This document shows positions 1 to 11,465 of a DNA stretch of 59,234 nucleotides, piece after piece (position 1 is the first letter of the stretch; each line of letters opens with the position of its first letter). The notes below the pieces were generated by a model. It was not told the origin of the DNA and ran no database searches. It saw only the letters and a list, made by a program, of their open reading frames with translations. A program made the position numbers and the translations under genes. This DNA comes from Chlamydoabsidia padenii (lineage: Eukaryota > Mucoromycota > Mucoromycetes > Mucorales > Cunninghamellaceae). The stretch covers positions 1-59,234 of the forward strand of contig JAIWND010000071.1 in NCBI GenBank assembly GCA_025330725.1, in the 5' to 3' direction.

Positions 1-1124
1 TTCTTGTATAAAGCAGGAATCTTATACATATTGAGAGTATGTACTGATTCCCTTCGATGGACTCAGGTCGGTATCCTTTTGATAGTACAAGCCATTGCTT
101 TGTAATCCGTAATCAGGTTGTACAGTACAATTGATGCGTGGGATATTCTCCTGATTTGGGCTTGATCATCAACACGCGCAAGTATGTTGATTATATTTGG
201 AACACTCTGTGCATATATAAATTTCGATCATAGAGATTTTGCTCCAACAACTCATGCGAATTCAATTACACTGATGCTTAACGAGCTCCAACAACATGCA
301 TAAGCAGTAGCACTTCTTTAAAGTTTCCGTGTATATACATAGTTTTGCCCTTAAATTTCTGTCAAGTAGATTAATCTTGTTGTACGATTCATTTTCTTAT
401 CCATACATTGATCTGATTTCTACCGTTTTCGGTGAAGTTTCGATACTTGAACTCGGCTACGTATCCGGGGCAGCCATCCCTATTATCAGATTTGTCCACT
501 TTTGGCAGCTACATACGATGAAGTTGAAAAGAGAAAAAGATCTACGGCATCACTTTCCAAAGAAAGACTGAGAACATGCATCATTGTCATATTGTAATAA
601 GAATTACCTGATCAATTGAAAGTCAGAGAAATCCAATTTTTTGTTTGTTTTTTGGGCCCTGCATGATCAATAACCTTTTTTTATTTTTTTTTTATTTTCA
701 TTACTACATATGGATTATCTGAGGTGAGCTCTTTTGTGGTCAGTATTTTAAGATGATGGTTGGAATTAGAGTGTAACCCACTTTCATGAGAGTGTAGGGC
801 TTTATTTGTTTGTATGTACAAGTCGTCGCTTTATAACTTGTAACCGAAATGTATGATAATTGAGAACGGGTGTTACCTTATTTAGGCTTGTCCTTTAATG
901 CAACCCAAGTTGGCTGGATCATGCATTTCTGCATCTGTATACTTTGAGTGGTCAGAAGCTTATGCGACAAGGAAGCATCACATCATTCTACTGTGTGCAT
1001 CTTTTTCAAGAACAGTGATAAAAAAGTAGTTCATCAATATAATAAACAGTTTTCAGAGAGTTTTTTCTTTACTCTACTTCAAATTAAGACATTTTGATTG
1101 CTCCATCTTTTCTCTCTTTTAAAT
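1..1124. other. Intergenic, no gene recognised
   Basis: AT-rich sequence with only short unconvincing open frames and no recognisable protein similarity. The last ~100 nt contain a TATA-like stretch (caatataataaac near 1036) and a pyrimidine-rich leader before the first secreted-protein gene. Confidence 0.5.
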
Positions 1125-1760
1125 ATGTATGTACATATTCTCTTCAGTATCACTTATCTTTTAAGCTCCGTGTTTGCCTCACCCCTAGTAGAAAGAGCGA
1201 CAGTTCAACAAAACGGTGTTAGAGTGGCCGTGGTTACTGGTCTTATCATGAACAATCACTTGAAACAGTGCTTCCAAAACTCTGGTGCCGACATTGCTCG
1301 GGCTTATGCAGGTGCGATTGCAGACCAATGGGTTAAATATAATGCTGCACATCATGGTGCCAATTTTATCAATGGAATTGAAGCGCAATGGGCCACAGAC
1401 AATGTTTCAACTCTATACTGTTCGACTTTTGATGCTGTCTTTATCTTTGGTAGTACTTATAGTGCCAGAGTCTTTGCCACATGGGTCCGTAATTTGATGA
1501 GTAACTCCAAGCGCGACGACATTCCTTCCACTTTCTCCAATATGAGACATCTCAAGCCTGACGTGTATATCGCTGGTGTGGATCTTCCTGAAAATCATCA
1601 TTACTTTGGCACCAACAAGACAGTGCCTATCAAGAAAGCTTTGGGTAAACGAACTTGGGGATCTTGCTCAAACAACAAGTGTGGATTCAGCTTCACTAGT
1701 GACCAAACTGGTGTCTGCCGCGATTCTACTTTTCCGTCGGGGCATCAATATAGATGCTAG
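1125..1760 (+). CDS. Secreted Cys-rich protein, tandem paralogue 1
   Basis: This is an uninterrupted 211-residue protein of unrecognised family. The ATG at 1125 was chosen because it aligns with the start of the neighbouring paralogue; the open frame extends upstream only through a TTG. Residues 1-19 form a signal peptide ending ...VFA-SP. A central region with NVS and NKT glycosylation sequons follows, then a dibasic stretch KKALGKR. After GKR the last 35 residues hold four cysteines (positions 5, 10, 22 and 35 of the tail), the final one being the C-terminal residue. This layout suggests a Kex2-type processed precursor, which is inference; the tail could equally stay attached as a disulfide-bonded domain. 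The paralogue at 2675 has the same length. Existence as a gene is well supported; function is unknown. Confidence 0.8.
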   Translation: MYVHILFSITYLLSSVFASPLVERATVQQNGVRVAVVTGLIMNNHLKQCFQNSGADIARAYAGAIADQWVKYNAAHHGANFINGIEAQWATDNVSTLYCSTFDAVFIFGSTYSARVFATWVRNLMSNSKRDDIPSTFSNMRHLKPDVYIAGVDLPENHHYFGTNKTVPIKKALGKRTWGSCSNNKCGFSFTSDQTGVCRDSTFPSGHQYRC

Positions 1761-2535
1761 AATACTTTCGGATTGGCATAACATTTATTAAATCTGTTTT
1801 GTACTTCTCTTTTTCTTTTCTTTTCTTCCTTTGCAATATCACAAAGTGTCTGTCAAGCATACTTAAAAAAGTCAACTTGATTTGAAAAACTAGCAGGGTT
1901 TTTGCCTAGATTTTCGAAATCTTCACTGAACAATGGAGCCATCTACTCTCAGCTTTGATTTCGTAATTCCGACTCAAATAAGGAAAGTCAGGGGAGATAA
2001 CTGTGTAGCGTGGATTATCGACTCGGATTAAAGCTAATGGTGTATGAAACTATGGTAGTGCTGATTATTTGATGTAGATTGTTTGACCGGATGAAATCCA
2101 ACTATTACAAATGTATTCTCGGTCCTGAACGATTAGAATTTTTTTTTTTGTTTGCTACTGAGTTTGTTCATTTTGATGTGAACGCTTTTTCGCTGTGCTC
2201 GGTACTACAAGATAATATCCCGAAATGTGCATAATACGTTTTTAATCCTAAAGAGGAAGAATTTCAAAAGTAGTGGACTACAAAAACAAAAGGGTTTCCC
2301 ATTGGATTCCAGTCGTTTGTAAGATCAAACCACACAGAACTTATTCATTGATTATCAGGATGAATAGTTAAAAAAAATGGCATTTCCTTATTGAGTTTTA
2401 ACTTTCAGTATGCCCAAATTTGATCGATTTACGCATATGTATCCGTGGAATTAGTACTTTGTGCAACACACATAATAAAGAGTGGATCAGAACATATTAA
2501 TGCTTAGCGTGCGATACCAGTACACCATCAATCAT
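1761..2535. other. Intergenic between secreted paralogues
   Basis: The first ~250 nt are the degenerate 3' duplicate partner of the region after 3310. The remainder is AT-rich promoter sequence for the second paralogue, and I see no gene in it. Confidence 0.5.
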
Positions 2536-2543
2536 TATAAATA
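2536..2543 (+). promoter_or_regulatory. TATA box of second secreted-protein gene
   Basis: TATAAATA lies 132 nt upstream of the ATG at 2675, within a plausible distance for a short untranslated leader. A strong TATA is consistent with a regulated rather than housekeeping gene. Confidence 0.5.
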
Positions 2544-2674
2544 CGCGTCTTCGAGGCAGTTTTCTCTTTCTTTTCATTCTACTCAACCAACTTTGATTAA
2601 GGTAAAAAGAATAAAAAGTTTCAATCCAAGAAGACCAAGAGCTGATTTTCCTTTTTTTTTTTTCATACATAGAA

Positions 2675-3310
2675 ATGCGTGTCCTTGCTCTCTTCAGTAT
2701 CATTTACTTTTTAGGCTCTGTGTTTGCCTCACCCTTAGCAGAACGAGCAACAGTTCAACAAAACGGTGTTAGAGTTGCTGTGGTTACTGGTCTTATTATG
2801 AACCAACATTTGACTCAATGTTTCTATAACTCTGGTGTCGAGATTGCTAAGGCTTATGCAGGTGCTATTGCAGACCAATGGACCAATTATAATAACGCCA
2901 ATCATGGTGCCAACTTTATCAATGGAATTGAAGCACAATGGTCCACAAGCGATACTACAAATCTGTACTGTTCAACTTTTGATGCTGTCTTTATCTTTGG
3001 TAGTACTTATAGTGCCAGAGTCTTTGCCACCTGGGTCCAAAATTTGTTGGGTAATACCAAGCGCGACGAACTTCCTTCCACTTCCTTCAATATTGGAAAT
3101 CTCAAACCTGATGTGTATATCGCTGGTGTGGATCTTCCTGAAAATCATCATTACTTTGGCACCAACAAGACAGTGCCCATCAAGAAAGCTTTGGGTAAAC
3201 GAACTTGGGGATCTTGCTCAAACAACAAGTGTGGATTCAGCTTCACTAGTGATCAAACCAGTATTTGCCGCGACTCCACTTTCCCTGTTGGCAATCAATA
3301 CACATGTTAG
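2675..3310 (+). CDS. Secreted Cys-rich protein, tandem paralogue 2
   Basis: This is a 211-residue intronless protein colinear with the 1125-1760 product. It has the same signal peptide (...GSVFA-SPLAERA), the same central block (ATVQQNGVRVAVVTGLIMN), the KKALGKR dibasic site and a C-terminal four-cysteine tail ending in Cys. The two proteins share most residues; differences cluster in the middle and in the last 20 residues. The family is not recognised. Localisation outside the cell follows from the signal peptide; processing after GKR is inference. A TATA box lies at 2536 and an AATAAA at 3338-3343, so it looks like a complete expressed gene. Confidence 0.82.
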   Translation: MRVLALFSIIYFLGSVFASPLAERATVQQNGVRVAVVTGLIMNQHLTQCFYNSGVEIAKAYAGAIADQWTNYNNANHGANFINGIEAQWSTSDTTNLYCSTFDAVFIFGSTYSARVFATWVQNLLGNTKRDELPSTSFNIGNLKPDVYIAGVDLPENHHYFGTNKTVPIKKALGKRTWGSCSNNKCGFSFTSDQTSICRDSTFPVGNQYTC

Positions 3311-3337
3311 AATACTTTTTGATTGACATGATTTCAT

Positions 3338-3343
3338 AATAAA
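3338..3343 (+). terminator. AATAAA polyadenylation signal
   Basis: AATAAA lies 27 nt after the stop codon of the second secreted-protein gene and is followed by T-rich sequence. Confidence 0.5.
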
Positions 3344-4164
3344 GACATTTCGTTCTTATCTTCCTCTTTTTTTTTTCTTTGCATTCGTATTAAGTGCGCG
3401 TAGATAAACCCCAAATGTGAACTTGATTGAAAAACACGATGGTAGCTTTGACTTGGCACAGTTCGACTTTCCGGAAGCTTCACCGAACAATAAAGCCTTT
3501 TGTGAGACGCAAACCTTCAGTTTCGACAAAGAAAAAAGTCGTCGATCAAAAGATCAAATCGAAAATGTAAATGTCATGTAGACATAGTTCTTGTTACTGG
3601 CCAAATAAATGAGAGAGTGTGGCTATATCCAATTTGTAGGGAATTGCTAGGCACACGAAAAGTGCGCACGGGATTTAGGAAGAGCGCCACTCGCTCAATT
3701 GTTAACGGATGCTAATGATTAAAGTGGCGATGTGGATACTATGGCATATTTCCAACATGCGTTACCGCAAAAGCTAAGTACCAAGACTCTTATGTCAGTC
3801 AGTCCAAGCTTTCGATGACTTTTCCCTTGCGACGAAGATCATTTTACTTTTTTCTAGACGGAAGGAAACTTCATTTTTAAACGTCGGATGCCAAAATTCC
3901 GACCCCGATGCTTTAGTGAGAACCAAGAAATAAAGAACCTTCCCACACACATACCAACTATCTTTCAACCCAGAGATAATGAGCGTATCTTATCTGCCAA
4001 TCTGCTTGTGATAGTAGATGCGGGGAATGAAACGCAAACTAATGAGATCTTTAAAATCCCGTTTTGGAAATAAGGTTTCGATTCTATATGAAAGTTCAAA
4101 AAGATTATCCCACTTCTTTCTCTCTTTTCCCCTTACTCTCAACAAAAAAAAGACATTTGATATC
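3344..4164. other. Intergenic, upstream of transporter gene
   Basis: The first ~200 nt are the 3' end of the duplicated unit. The rest is the transporter promoter; 'caaaattccgacccc' near 3893 faintly resembles the upstream motif found before other genes in this window. No gene seen. Confidence 0.45.
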
Positions 4165-5848
4165 ATGGATATTGAAAAAGTGGAATCGATCGCGCAAAGT
4201 ACTAGTGATACTATTGATAAAGATCAATCATTGGAACCTCCTGATGGTGGTGTTGGTTGGCTTGTTGTATTTGGTTGCTTTTGTGTAAGTGTCTATATTG
4301 AAATAATTACGGTAATGAATCTTAATGACTTTTTTTTTGTTGGGCAATGTAGGGTTTAATGGCAACGCAAGGATATGGGTTAGTTTTACATTTACTTTAT
4401 GATTCAGCATACTGACCATTCCCCTTTTCTTGTTTTATGCAGGTACTCATGGGGTGTCTACCTGGATTACTATAATTCCAATGTGTATCCTGGTGAACTA
4501 ACAAACTTGACTTGGATTGGGTCTCTTTGGTTTGGTTTGACCAATGTTACAGTAAGGAATTTAATCAAGAAATCAAGGATTATTACATTTGGGCTAACTG
4601 TAAGATCATTTTGATTCTCATTAGGGTGAAAACTTGATTTCTACTGTTTTTTTTTTTCACTTATATATTATGATATTGATCATTTTACTCACCGACTGTC
4701 TTTTAATTTGCTAGGTCCCTTCCATGTATATCTATGCAAAAAAATCGGATACAAGTGGATGCTTGGTCTCTCTTGCTTCCTGTCCTGTGTTGCCATGATG
4801 ATGGCCTCACTTTCTTCCTCGGTAAACTTAAAATTCCAACCCCGACTCGACAATGATAATTTGTGGGGAACTAACATCCGACTTTTTCTTTTCCCCCTTT
4901 CCCTTCCTTTCCTTTCCTTTTTCTTTTTGGTACTCAAACCCAATTTAGATCTGGCAAGTGTGTTTAACCCAAGGTGTGATAAGTGGTATCGGCTCATCAC
5001 TAGCTTGGTTCCCATGTATCAGTGCTCCTCAACAATGGTTCTCATCCAAACGAGGACTGGCGGTGGGACTTGCCTATACTGGCTCAGGCCTCGGGGGCCT
5101 TGCATTATCCAATATCATCCGCGCCTCCATCGATTCCGTTGGCCTACAATACTCGTTGCGCATTCTTGGCTTTATCCAGCTGGTTTTATTAGCCATCTCC
5201 TTTTTAACAGTCAAGCCATTGAACCCTATCACTAGAAATGTGCCGTTTATCGACATCAGTCCCTTTGGAAGCAGCAAATTCTGGACCTTGTGCAGCATCC
5301 ACTTTATCTGTAACTTTTCATTCTATATACCTTCCAGTTTTGTGCCTTCTTATGCGACTACACTAAACATTCCCAAATCCACTTCGGCCAATATGTCGGC
5401 GGTCATGTCTGGGATTATGGTGGTGGGCAAAGTCATCAGCGGTCTGGCGAATGACTTTTTTGGCCGATCCAACATGTTGGTGTTTTATACAATGATGTGT
5501 GGTGTGGTCTGTCTGGCGGTGTGGCTCAATGCAGAAAGCGTGGGTGTTTTATGGGGCTTTGTGGTCTTGTTTGGTCTCACCGGTGGTGGGTATGTGGTCT
5601 CGGTGTCTTCGGTTATCGCGGAGGCTGTTGGGTTGGATATGATCGAAAGTGCTAATGGCTGGCTCTTTTTTGCTTGGCTATTTGGTGGATTGCTCGGTCA
5701 ACCGGTGTCGGCGGTCATCATCGATCATGATCATGGTAGCTATAAGGGGGCTATTATCTTTGCTGGTGTTTTATTCATTGTCTCGGGATTGGCTGCTGTG
5801 GTGTTACGTTTCATGCGTAGCGGGCCAAAGCTTTTTGTCAAGATTTAG
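4165..5848 (+). CDS. MCT/SLC16-type MFS transporter
   Basis: This is a plasma-membrane or organellar solute transporter of the monocarboxylate-porter branch of the major facilitator superfamily. It has a short cytosolic N-terminus and the family hallmark before helix 1 (PPDGGVGWLVV). Further family-typical stretches are YSWGVYL, TWIGSL, CKKIGYKWML, GIGSSLAWFP and PQQWFSSKRGLAVGLAYTGSGLGG. About 12 membrane segments are visible. Exons read from the sequence: 4165-4284, 4353-4378, 4443-4551, 4715-4821 and 4949-5848. The exon ending at 4551 and the exon starting at 4715 are out of phase by one base. Correct phase needs a single G, which a one-base exon at 4625 (preceded by TTAG and followed by GTGAAA) would supply. 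The substrate cannot be told from sequence; the fungal relatives include poorly characterised Mch-type carriers. Confidence 0.85.
4625..4625 (+). other. Proposed one-nucleotide exon (or recursive splice site)
   Basis: Intron 4552-4624 has donor GTAAGG, a CTAAC branch-like site near 4593 and acceptor TTAG. The next intron, 4626-4714, has donor GTGAAA and acceptor GCTAG. Between them only G4625 remains, and it restores the transporter frame (ACA-G-GTCCC, reading T-G-P). A lost G at an ordinary single donor is the simpler alternative. Confidence 0.45.
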
Positions 5849-6272
5849 TTATGACAGCACTTTTTATACGTACACTCTTATTATAATAATACTTGTAATC
5901 TATCTATATATAAATGATTTAAATAAAGTTTGACGGTCAATGTCATGTTGATCTCCCTTGTCGTTTTTCGTTGTATTATGTAATATCAGGTTGAAAGTGG
6001 GTGCTCTCATCGTGCACTAATTTCGTCTCATCATACTTTAAACCTAGCCAAGATAGTACCATGAGACGACTTTTACCCAATAAGAAGTGCCGGAAAAAAG
6101 GATTTCAAATTACATAATGGTCCTGAGTGTCTTTGAAAGCCATAGATGTCACTATCCACATAAAGAAGCGGGGTTTAACGTTTAAACCCCCTTTTTATTG
6201 GACTCTCTTTTCACTTTACTCTCTCTCTCTCTTTCCTATACTCTTTTTACTCTACTCTCTATTTGAAAAACA
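5849..6272. other. Intergenic
   Basis: It contains the transporter 3' region (AATAAA near 5921) and the promoter of the Myb-like pseudogene. That promoter includes a palindromic GCGGGGTTTAAC/GTTTAAACCCC at about 6169-6190 that fits the window-wide upstream motif. Confidence 0.5.
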
Positions 6273-6904
6273 ATGTCTATTCAATCAACATCGACACCAC
6301 TTTGGGACTAGCAAGAAGAAATCGACTTGCTCAATGCCTATGACGTTTTCTACCGTGACCTTTTCAAGAAAAAAAGTGACAACCACACCAAAAATGGAGT
6401 GTACCTGAAACTAAAGACACTCTTTGAGCGATATTACGGTAACAACGATTGCCATCGCTCACTCGATGCTTTGAAGAAAAAGTGGAATGATCTCTGTAAC
6501 GAATATAACAAGGCAGGGGACGATGGGTCGTATGTTCATTATGATCTATTGTACGACATTTTGACCCCACGTGTGGAAATTGATTCGATGCACCCGAAAA
6601 CTTTACAATTCTCTTTGGACTCGGAAGAAGAAGTAAAGGATAGTTACCAGGACATGATGCGGCTTTCTGGGCGGAGGAGCACGAACGGATCAGGGAAAGT
6701 AACTCGGCACTGTCTACTGCTTTCAACGAAGCAGCCAATGTAAGAATGAACCGTCTATTAGAATACCGCAAGGGAATGTTGGAACTGCAAAGGATTGATC
6801 GTAAAGAAAGTCGTCTCTATCGGCAGGAAATACTTTCGCTACTGCAAACTCTTGTCGGTCAACAAAGGGTACCTCCTGTGCCTGAATCTCCTCGGGGTGA
6901 CTAA
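6273..6904 (+). pseudogene. Broken Myb/SANT-like (MADF-like) DNA-binding gene
   Basis: From ATG 6273 the frame reads a W-x3-EE-x3-LL start of a trihelix/Myb-like domain but meets TAG at 6309-6311. The domain then continues in frame (LKTLFERYYGNND, LDALKKKWNDLCNEY) to about 6655. There a one-base loss near 6660 moves the rest to another frame: a Glu/Arg-rich coiled coil beginning AFWAEEHERIRES and stopping at 6902-6904. The layout (Myb-like domain followed by a helical tail with RxE repeats) parallels the intact gene at 49080. That architecture is shared with the accessory ORF of PIF/Harbinger transposons and with host trihelix proteins. Two separate lesions argue for a true pseudogene; I could not find an intron that removes either one. 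Confidence 0.65.
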
Positions 6905-7177
6905 AGAACGATATTAACTCTATCACCCTCACCACTTTACCTACCCTACACTCAACATTCCACCCCATTCCACCATAACCATCCAATCGCCCCTAGCATG
7001 TAGTTTAAATAAAATATCTTTATTAAATAAAATGTCTGTGTTATATAAAATTTGACCTATTCTATCTATTCCACCACCATTCCGTCTACTTGTTGCCTGA
7101 TCCTACCCCACCGTATTTATTTGTAGAATTTTTATTATACAGAAGATAAAGGGGTAAAATATACACTAATTAGCAAA

Positions 7178-8810
<1,633 letters not shown>

Positions 8811-8955
8811 TTAGTGAATTGTTATTGACGTTGAGAAGAAAAAAGAAGAAAGAAAGACTTTTTATATCCAAGGAACAAATCTCCATCTATCAGCTGACTT
8901 TTGAACCATTGGCTGGCTATTTAGTTTAAGGTTTTCTGCCATTCACCCCATCAAA

Positions 8956-8968
8956 GCGGGATTCGAAC
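8956..8968. promoter_or_regulatory. Shared upstream motif (MET17 promoter)
   Basis: GCGGGATTCGAAC lies 149 bp upstream of the MET17 start. Its complement GTTCGAATCCCGC looks like a tRNA T-arm/B-box, but no tRNA cloverleaf can be folded around it. Confidence 0.5.
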
Positions 8969-9566
8969 ATTGTGGGTGTCACATTCACTCTCTCAAGGAG
9001 ATGGATGAATACCATTCTATTGACATATACTACTATTCACCAAACTGGATGGGAAGAGAAAAGATATTGTTTATCAAGTGATGATGATATACTGTGATCG
9101 CACGCTCTTTTGGGATCATTCATCTTGTGTTCCAAAATGGATGTCCTACAAAATGTGATGTCTTTTCCTTATTGGTCAGAATAGATGTTTGGCATCTATT
9201 TGTTTAGCTATGAGCAAAGATCTCACAATAACATGGGAAAAGACGAGCGATATGTAACAAGATCTGGCGGAGTTTTAAAGTACCATCATATGGGTTGCCT
9301 ACATATTCATACAGCAGTAAGATGGGCGTTTACTTGAAACTGTCAGTTATAATGATATTCTCATCTGTCATCTAAATATGGAAAGATGAAGCAGGTAAAG
9401 TGCTAATGATGTGCATGATATGTCATCTTCAAAATTCAACCCACCTCATGGGATAATCTTTTATCTAAATAAGCATTCATCATTACGCTGATGAACAAGT
9501 ATAATCCAACAGGATCATCCCATGCGCATTTGACTCAATGCTGAAAGACAAAAAGCCAGTGGTAAT
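8969..9566. other. Divergent intergenic region MET17 / STEEP1
   Basis: AT-rich region between two divergently transcribed genes. No open frame of interest and no structural RNA recognised. Confidence 0.5.
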
Positions 9567-9580
9567 GTTCAAATTCCGAC
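9567..9580. promoter_or_regulatory. Shared upstream motif (STEEP1-like promoter)
   Basis: GTTCAAATTCCGAC, 81 bp upstream of the ATG. It is the exact 14-nt reverse complement of the element upstream of SLD5 (29396-29409). Confidence 0.5.
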
Positions 9581-9660
9581 TGGTCTTTTGAATACCCGCC
9601 ATGTTTTCCTAAACTGTTATTTTTCTTTTGCCTTTATTTCTCTCTCTCTCTAATACAACC

Positions 9661-10212
9661 ATGCCAAAGATCGTCTCGTCTTCCACTGTCTCCTCGTCCA
9701 ATTTCGATGAAGGACAAAACGATCAACGACAACGACTACAGATCTATTATTGCCTCTGCTCTGAATTCCTCATGGTGATAGATGCCGAACTTGGCCTACT
9801 CCCACGACGAAAGACAGACAATGCCATCATTGTGGATAACCGACAACGTACATATAAACTCACAGCCGAACCCAAAGCACCAGTGATTCTACGAAGGTAA
9901 GAGGGGAAAGGTCACAAGATGCATACTCACTTTTTTTTTTCCCTTTTAATAGACGTGATGGGTTCGAAAAACAATACAGATACCATTGTCCTCGTAAGTG
10001 AACCCCCTTCCCACTTTATAATTCGACTTTAACAGACTACTTATCTCTCTGCGTGTATGTGTTTGTTGTCTTTAGGTTGTGAACTCTTGATTGCGTATGA
10101 AATGAAGGAAGAACGGAAATCAGATCATTATACCTATCTTGTCGATGCCGCCTTGACCGATATCCAAGGAACTGCCCCTCCCTCTGCCTTATTAGAACCC
10201 ACCGTAGTATAG
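9661..10212 (+). CDS. STEEP1 / CXorf56 (UPF0428) family protein
   Basis: This is a small conserved eukaryotic protein. The animal homologue promotes exit of STING from the ER and binds splicing-linked complexes; the fungal role is not established. The start MPKIVSSSTVSSS is characteristic (animal form MPKVVSRSVV). It is followed by LQIYYCLCSEFLMVIDAELGLLPRRKTDNAIIVD, a Cys-x-Cys region, RRDGFEKQYRYHCPRCELLIAYE (second zinc-type Cys pair CxxC), and YTYLVDAAL. Exons 9661-9896, 9953-9993 and 10076-10212 join cleanly at GT-AG sites; the product is about 137 residues. The C-terminal Lys-rich extension found in animals is absent or very short. Confidence 0.85.
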
Positions 10213-10438
10213 TCTCTCTCCATTTTGTTTACTTTATCAATAAATCCATTTATTTTACCATGTAATTACAATGGGAAGTACTGTGTAAAATTCATTGATT
10301 TGATTCGTTATAGTGTCTGTATTTTTGGTTTATATAATCGTAATCTTCCACCACATAAAATGATAATCTTCATCTCGTATAGTGCCTTGCTGATATGTGC
10401 ATCACTTTTCTAGTGAATCTACAACTGTGTCGACAGAT

Positions 10439-10453
10439 ACGGGTTTCAAACAC
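10439..10453. promoter_or_regulatory. Shared upstream motif (EMC8/9 promoter)
   Basis: ACGGGTTTCAAACACCGC-type element about 93 bp before the ATG. It matches the formin promoter copy (TTTGAAACACCGC) in the CACCGC end and the general motif in the GGGTTTCAAAC part. Confidence 0.4.
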
Positions 10454-10543
10454 CGCTTATGTGAATTTCAAAATACTTTTTTTTTCGCCAATTTTTTTTT
10501 TTCCCTTTTTCCTTTTGGATAATTATTCTTTTTTAATACACAA

Positions 10544-11374
10544 ATGGCGACCACCATTGATCTCCACGGCTATGCTTTACCTTTACTCCATGCGGCAAAA
10601 TACCCTTCGCAACAAGTCTGTGGTTTGTTATTAGGCAAGGTGGAAAAAGATAAAGTGACAAAGATTACCACAGCTGTACCTTTGTTTCATCATTGGACCA
10701 CTTTGACGCCCATGTTGGAAATGGCCTTACAACAAGTAAGTATACATATATAAGATTGAGGGATAGAAATGTTGGAAGGTGATGATATTATAAAGTGGTG
10801 GTCGACTGGATGAATGGCTAATGTTTACTCTTTTATTATCCTAGGTCGAACTCTATGGTGAAAAGAAACAACTGGACATTGTTGGCTGGTATCAAGCCAA
10901 TGCCCGTGTGGATGATCTCTCATTGGCTGATAATGCAATTAAAGTAGCTGATACCATTCGACAACGATCTAAAGCTGCCCAGATCTTTGTGGTAAGTGAT
11001 ATATATATATAGATATATGTAAAGAGTAAATGAAGGATGGAACACTGACAGGAACTCTCTCTATGGGGGGATAGATCAATAATGCAAAACTGACCTCTAT
11101 GGAAAAGGCAACTGATGGTTTTGAAGTAAGCATATGAACTACTTCATGAAAAAATATATATATACTTAATTCACACCCTGGGATTTAGATTTATAATTAT
11201 AGCGAACAACAATGGCGAAAATATCAAGATACCAAGGATCAAGTCAAACAAGATTATCTTCCCAAATTCCGTGGACTCCTTAGCTCAGCTAGTTATCGTC
11301 GTGTAGTAGATTTGGATGATCATTTGGAAAATGTATCTTTGGATTGGTTAGGAACTAGTGATATGAAATTATAA
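10544..11374 (+). CDS. ER membrane protein complex subunit 8/9 (EMC8/EMC9)
   Basis: This is a soluble cytosolic subunit of the EMC, the ER insertase for tail-anchored and multipass proteins. It has the MPN fold without the metalloprotease JAMM residues. Diagnostic stretches are HAAKYPSQQVCGLLLG, VPLFHHWTTLTPMLEMALQQV, VGWYQANARVDD and the C-terminal DFDDHLEN-like VVDLDDHLENVSLDWL. Exons: 10544-10735, 10845-10991, 11075-11125 and 11189-11374, all phase 0, giving about 191 residues, close to family size. Fungi other than ascomycete yeasts usually have one EMC8/9 protein, which this appears to be. Confidence 0.93.
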
Positions 11375-11465
11375 CTTTTACACATTTAATTAATAAAGAT
11401 TTATATATTTATACATATATGGTTATGACTTGTTACATGATATAGTGTGTATATATTTCTGTTGT

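Larger units (their letters stand above)
1125..3560 (+). repeat. Tandem gene duplication, unit ~1.55 kb
   Basis: The two secreted-protein genes (1125 and 2675) and about 200 nt after each stop codon are recognisably related. For example, 'cttcactgaacaatggagcc' after copy 1 matches 'cttcaccgaacaataaagcc' after copy 2. Coding similarity is far higher than flanking similarity, so the duplication is not very recent although parts of the coding sequence are nearly identical. Confidence 0.75.

Noticed and set aside
4689..5015. Antisense open frame across the transporter
   Set aside because: It overlaps well-supported transporter exons on the other strand; composition is typical of a shadow frame.
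6309..6317. Programmed stop-codon readthrough at TAG-CAA in the Myb-like pseudogene
   Set aside because: The following bases (CAAGAA) do not fit the CARYYA readthrough context, and a second lesion (frameshift) lies downstream.
8951..9010. tRNA gene suggested by the T-loop-like GATTCGAAC
   Set aside because: No complementary T-stem (CAATG/CCCGC do not pair), no D-arm or acceptor stem at the right distance. The same sequence recurs upstream of many protein genes, so it was treated as a promoter motif.
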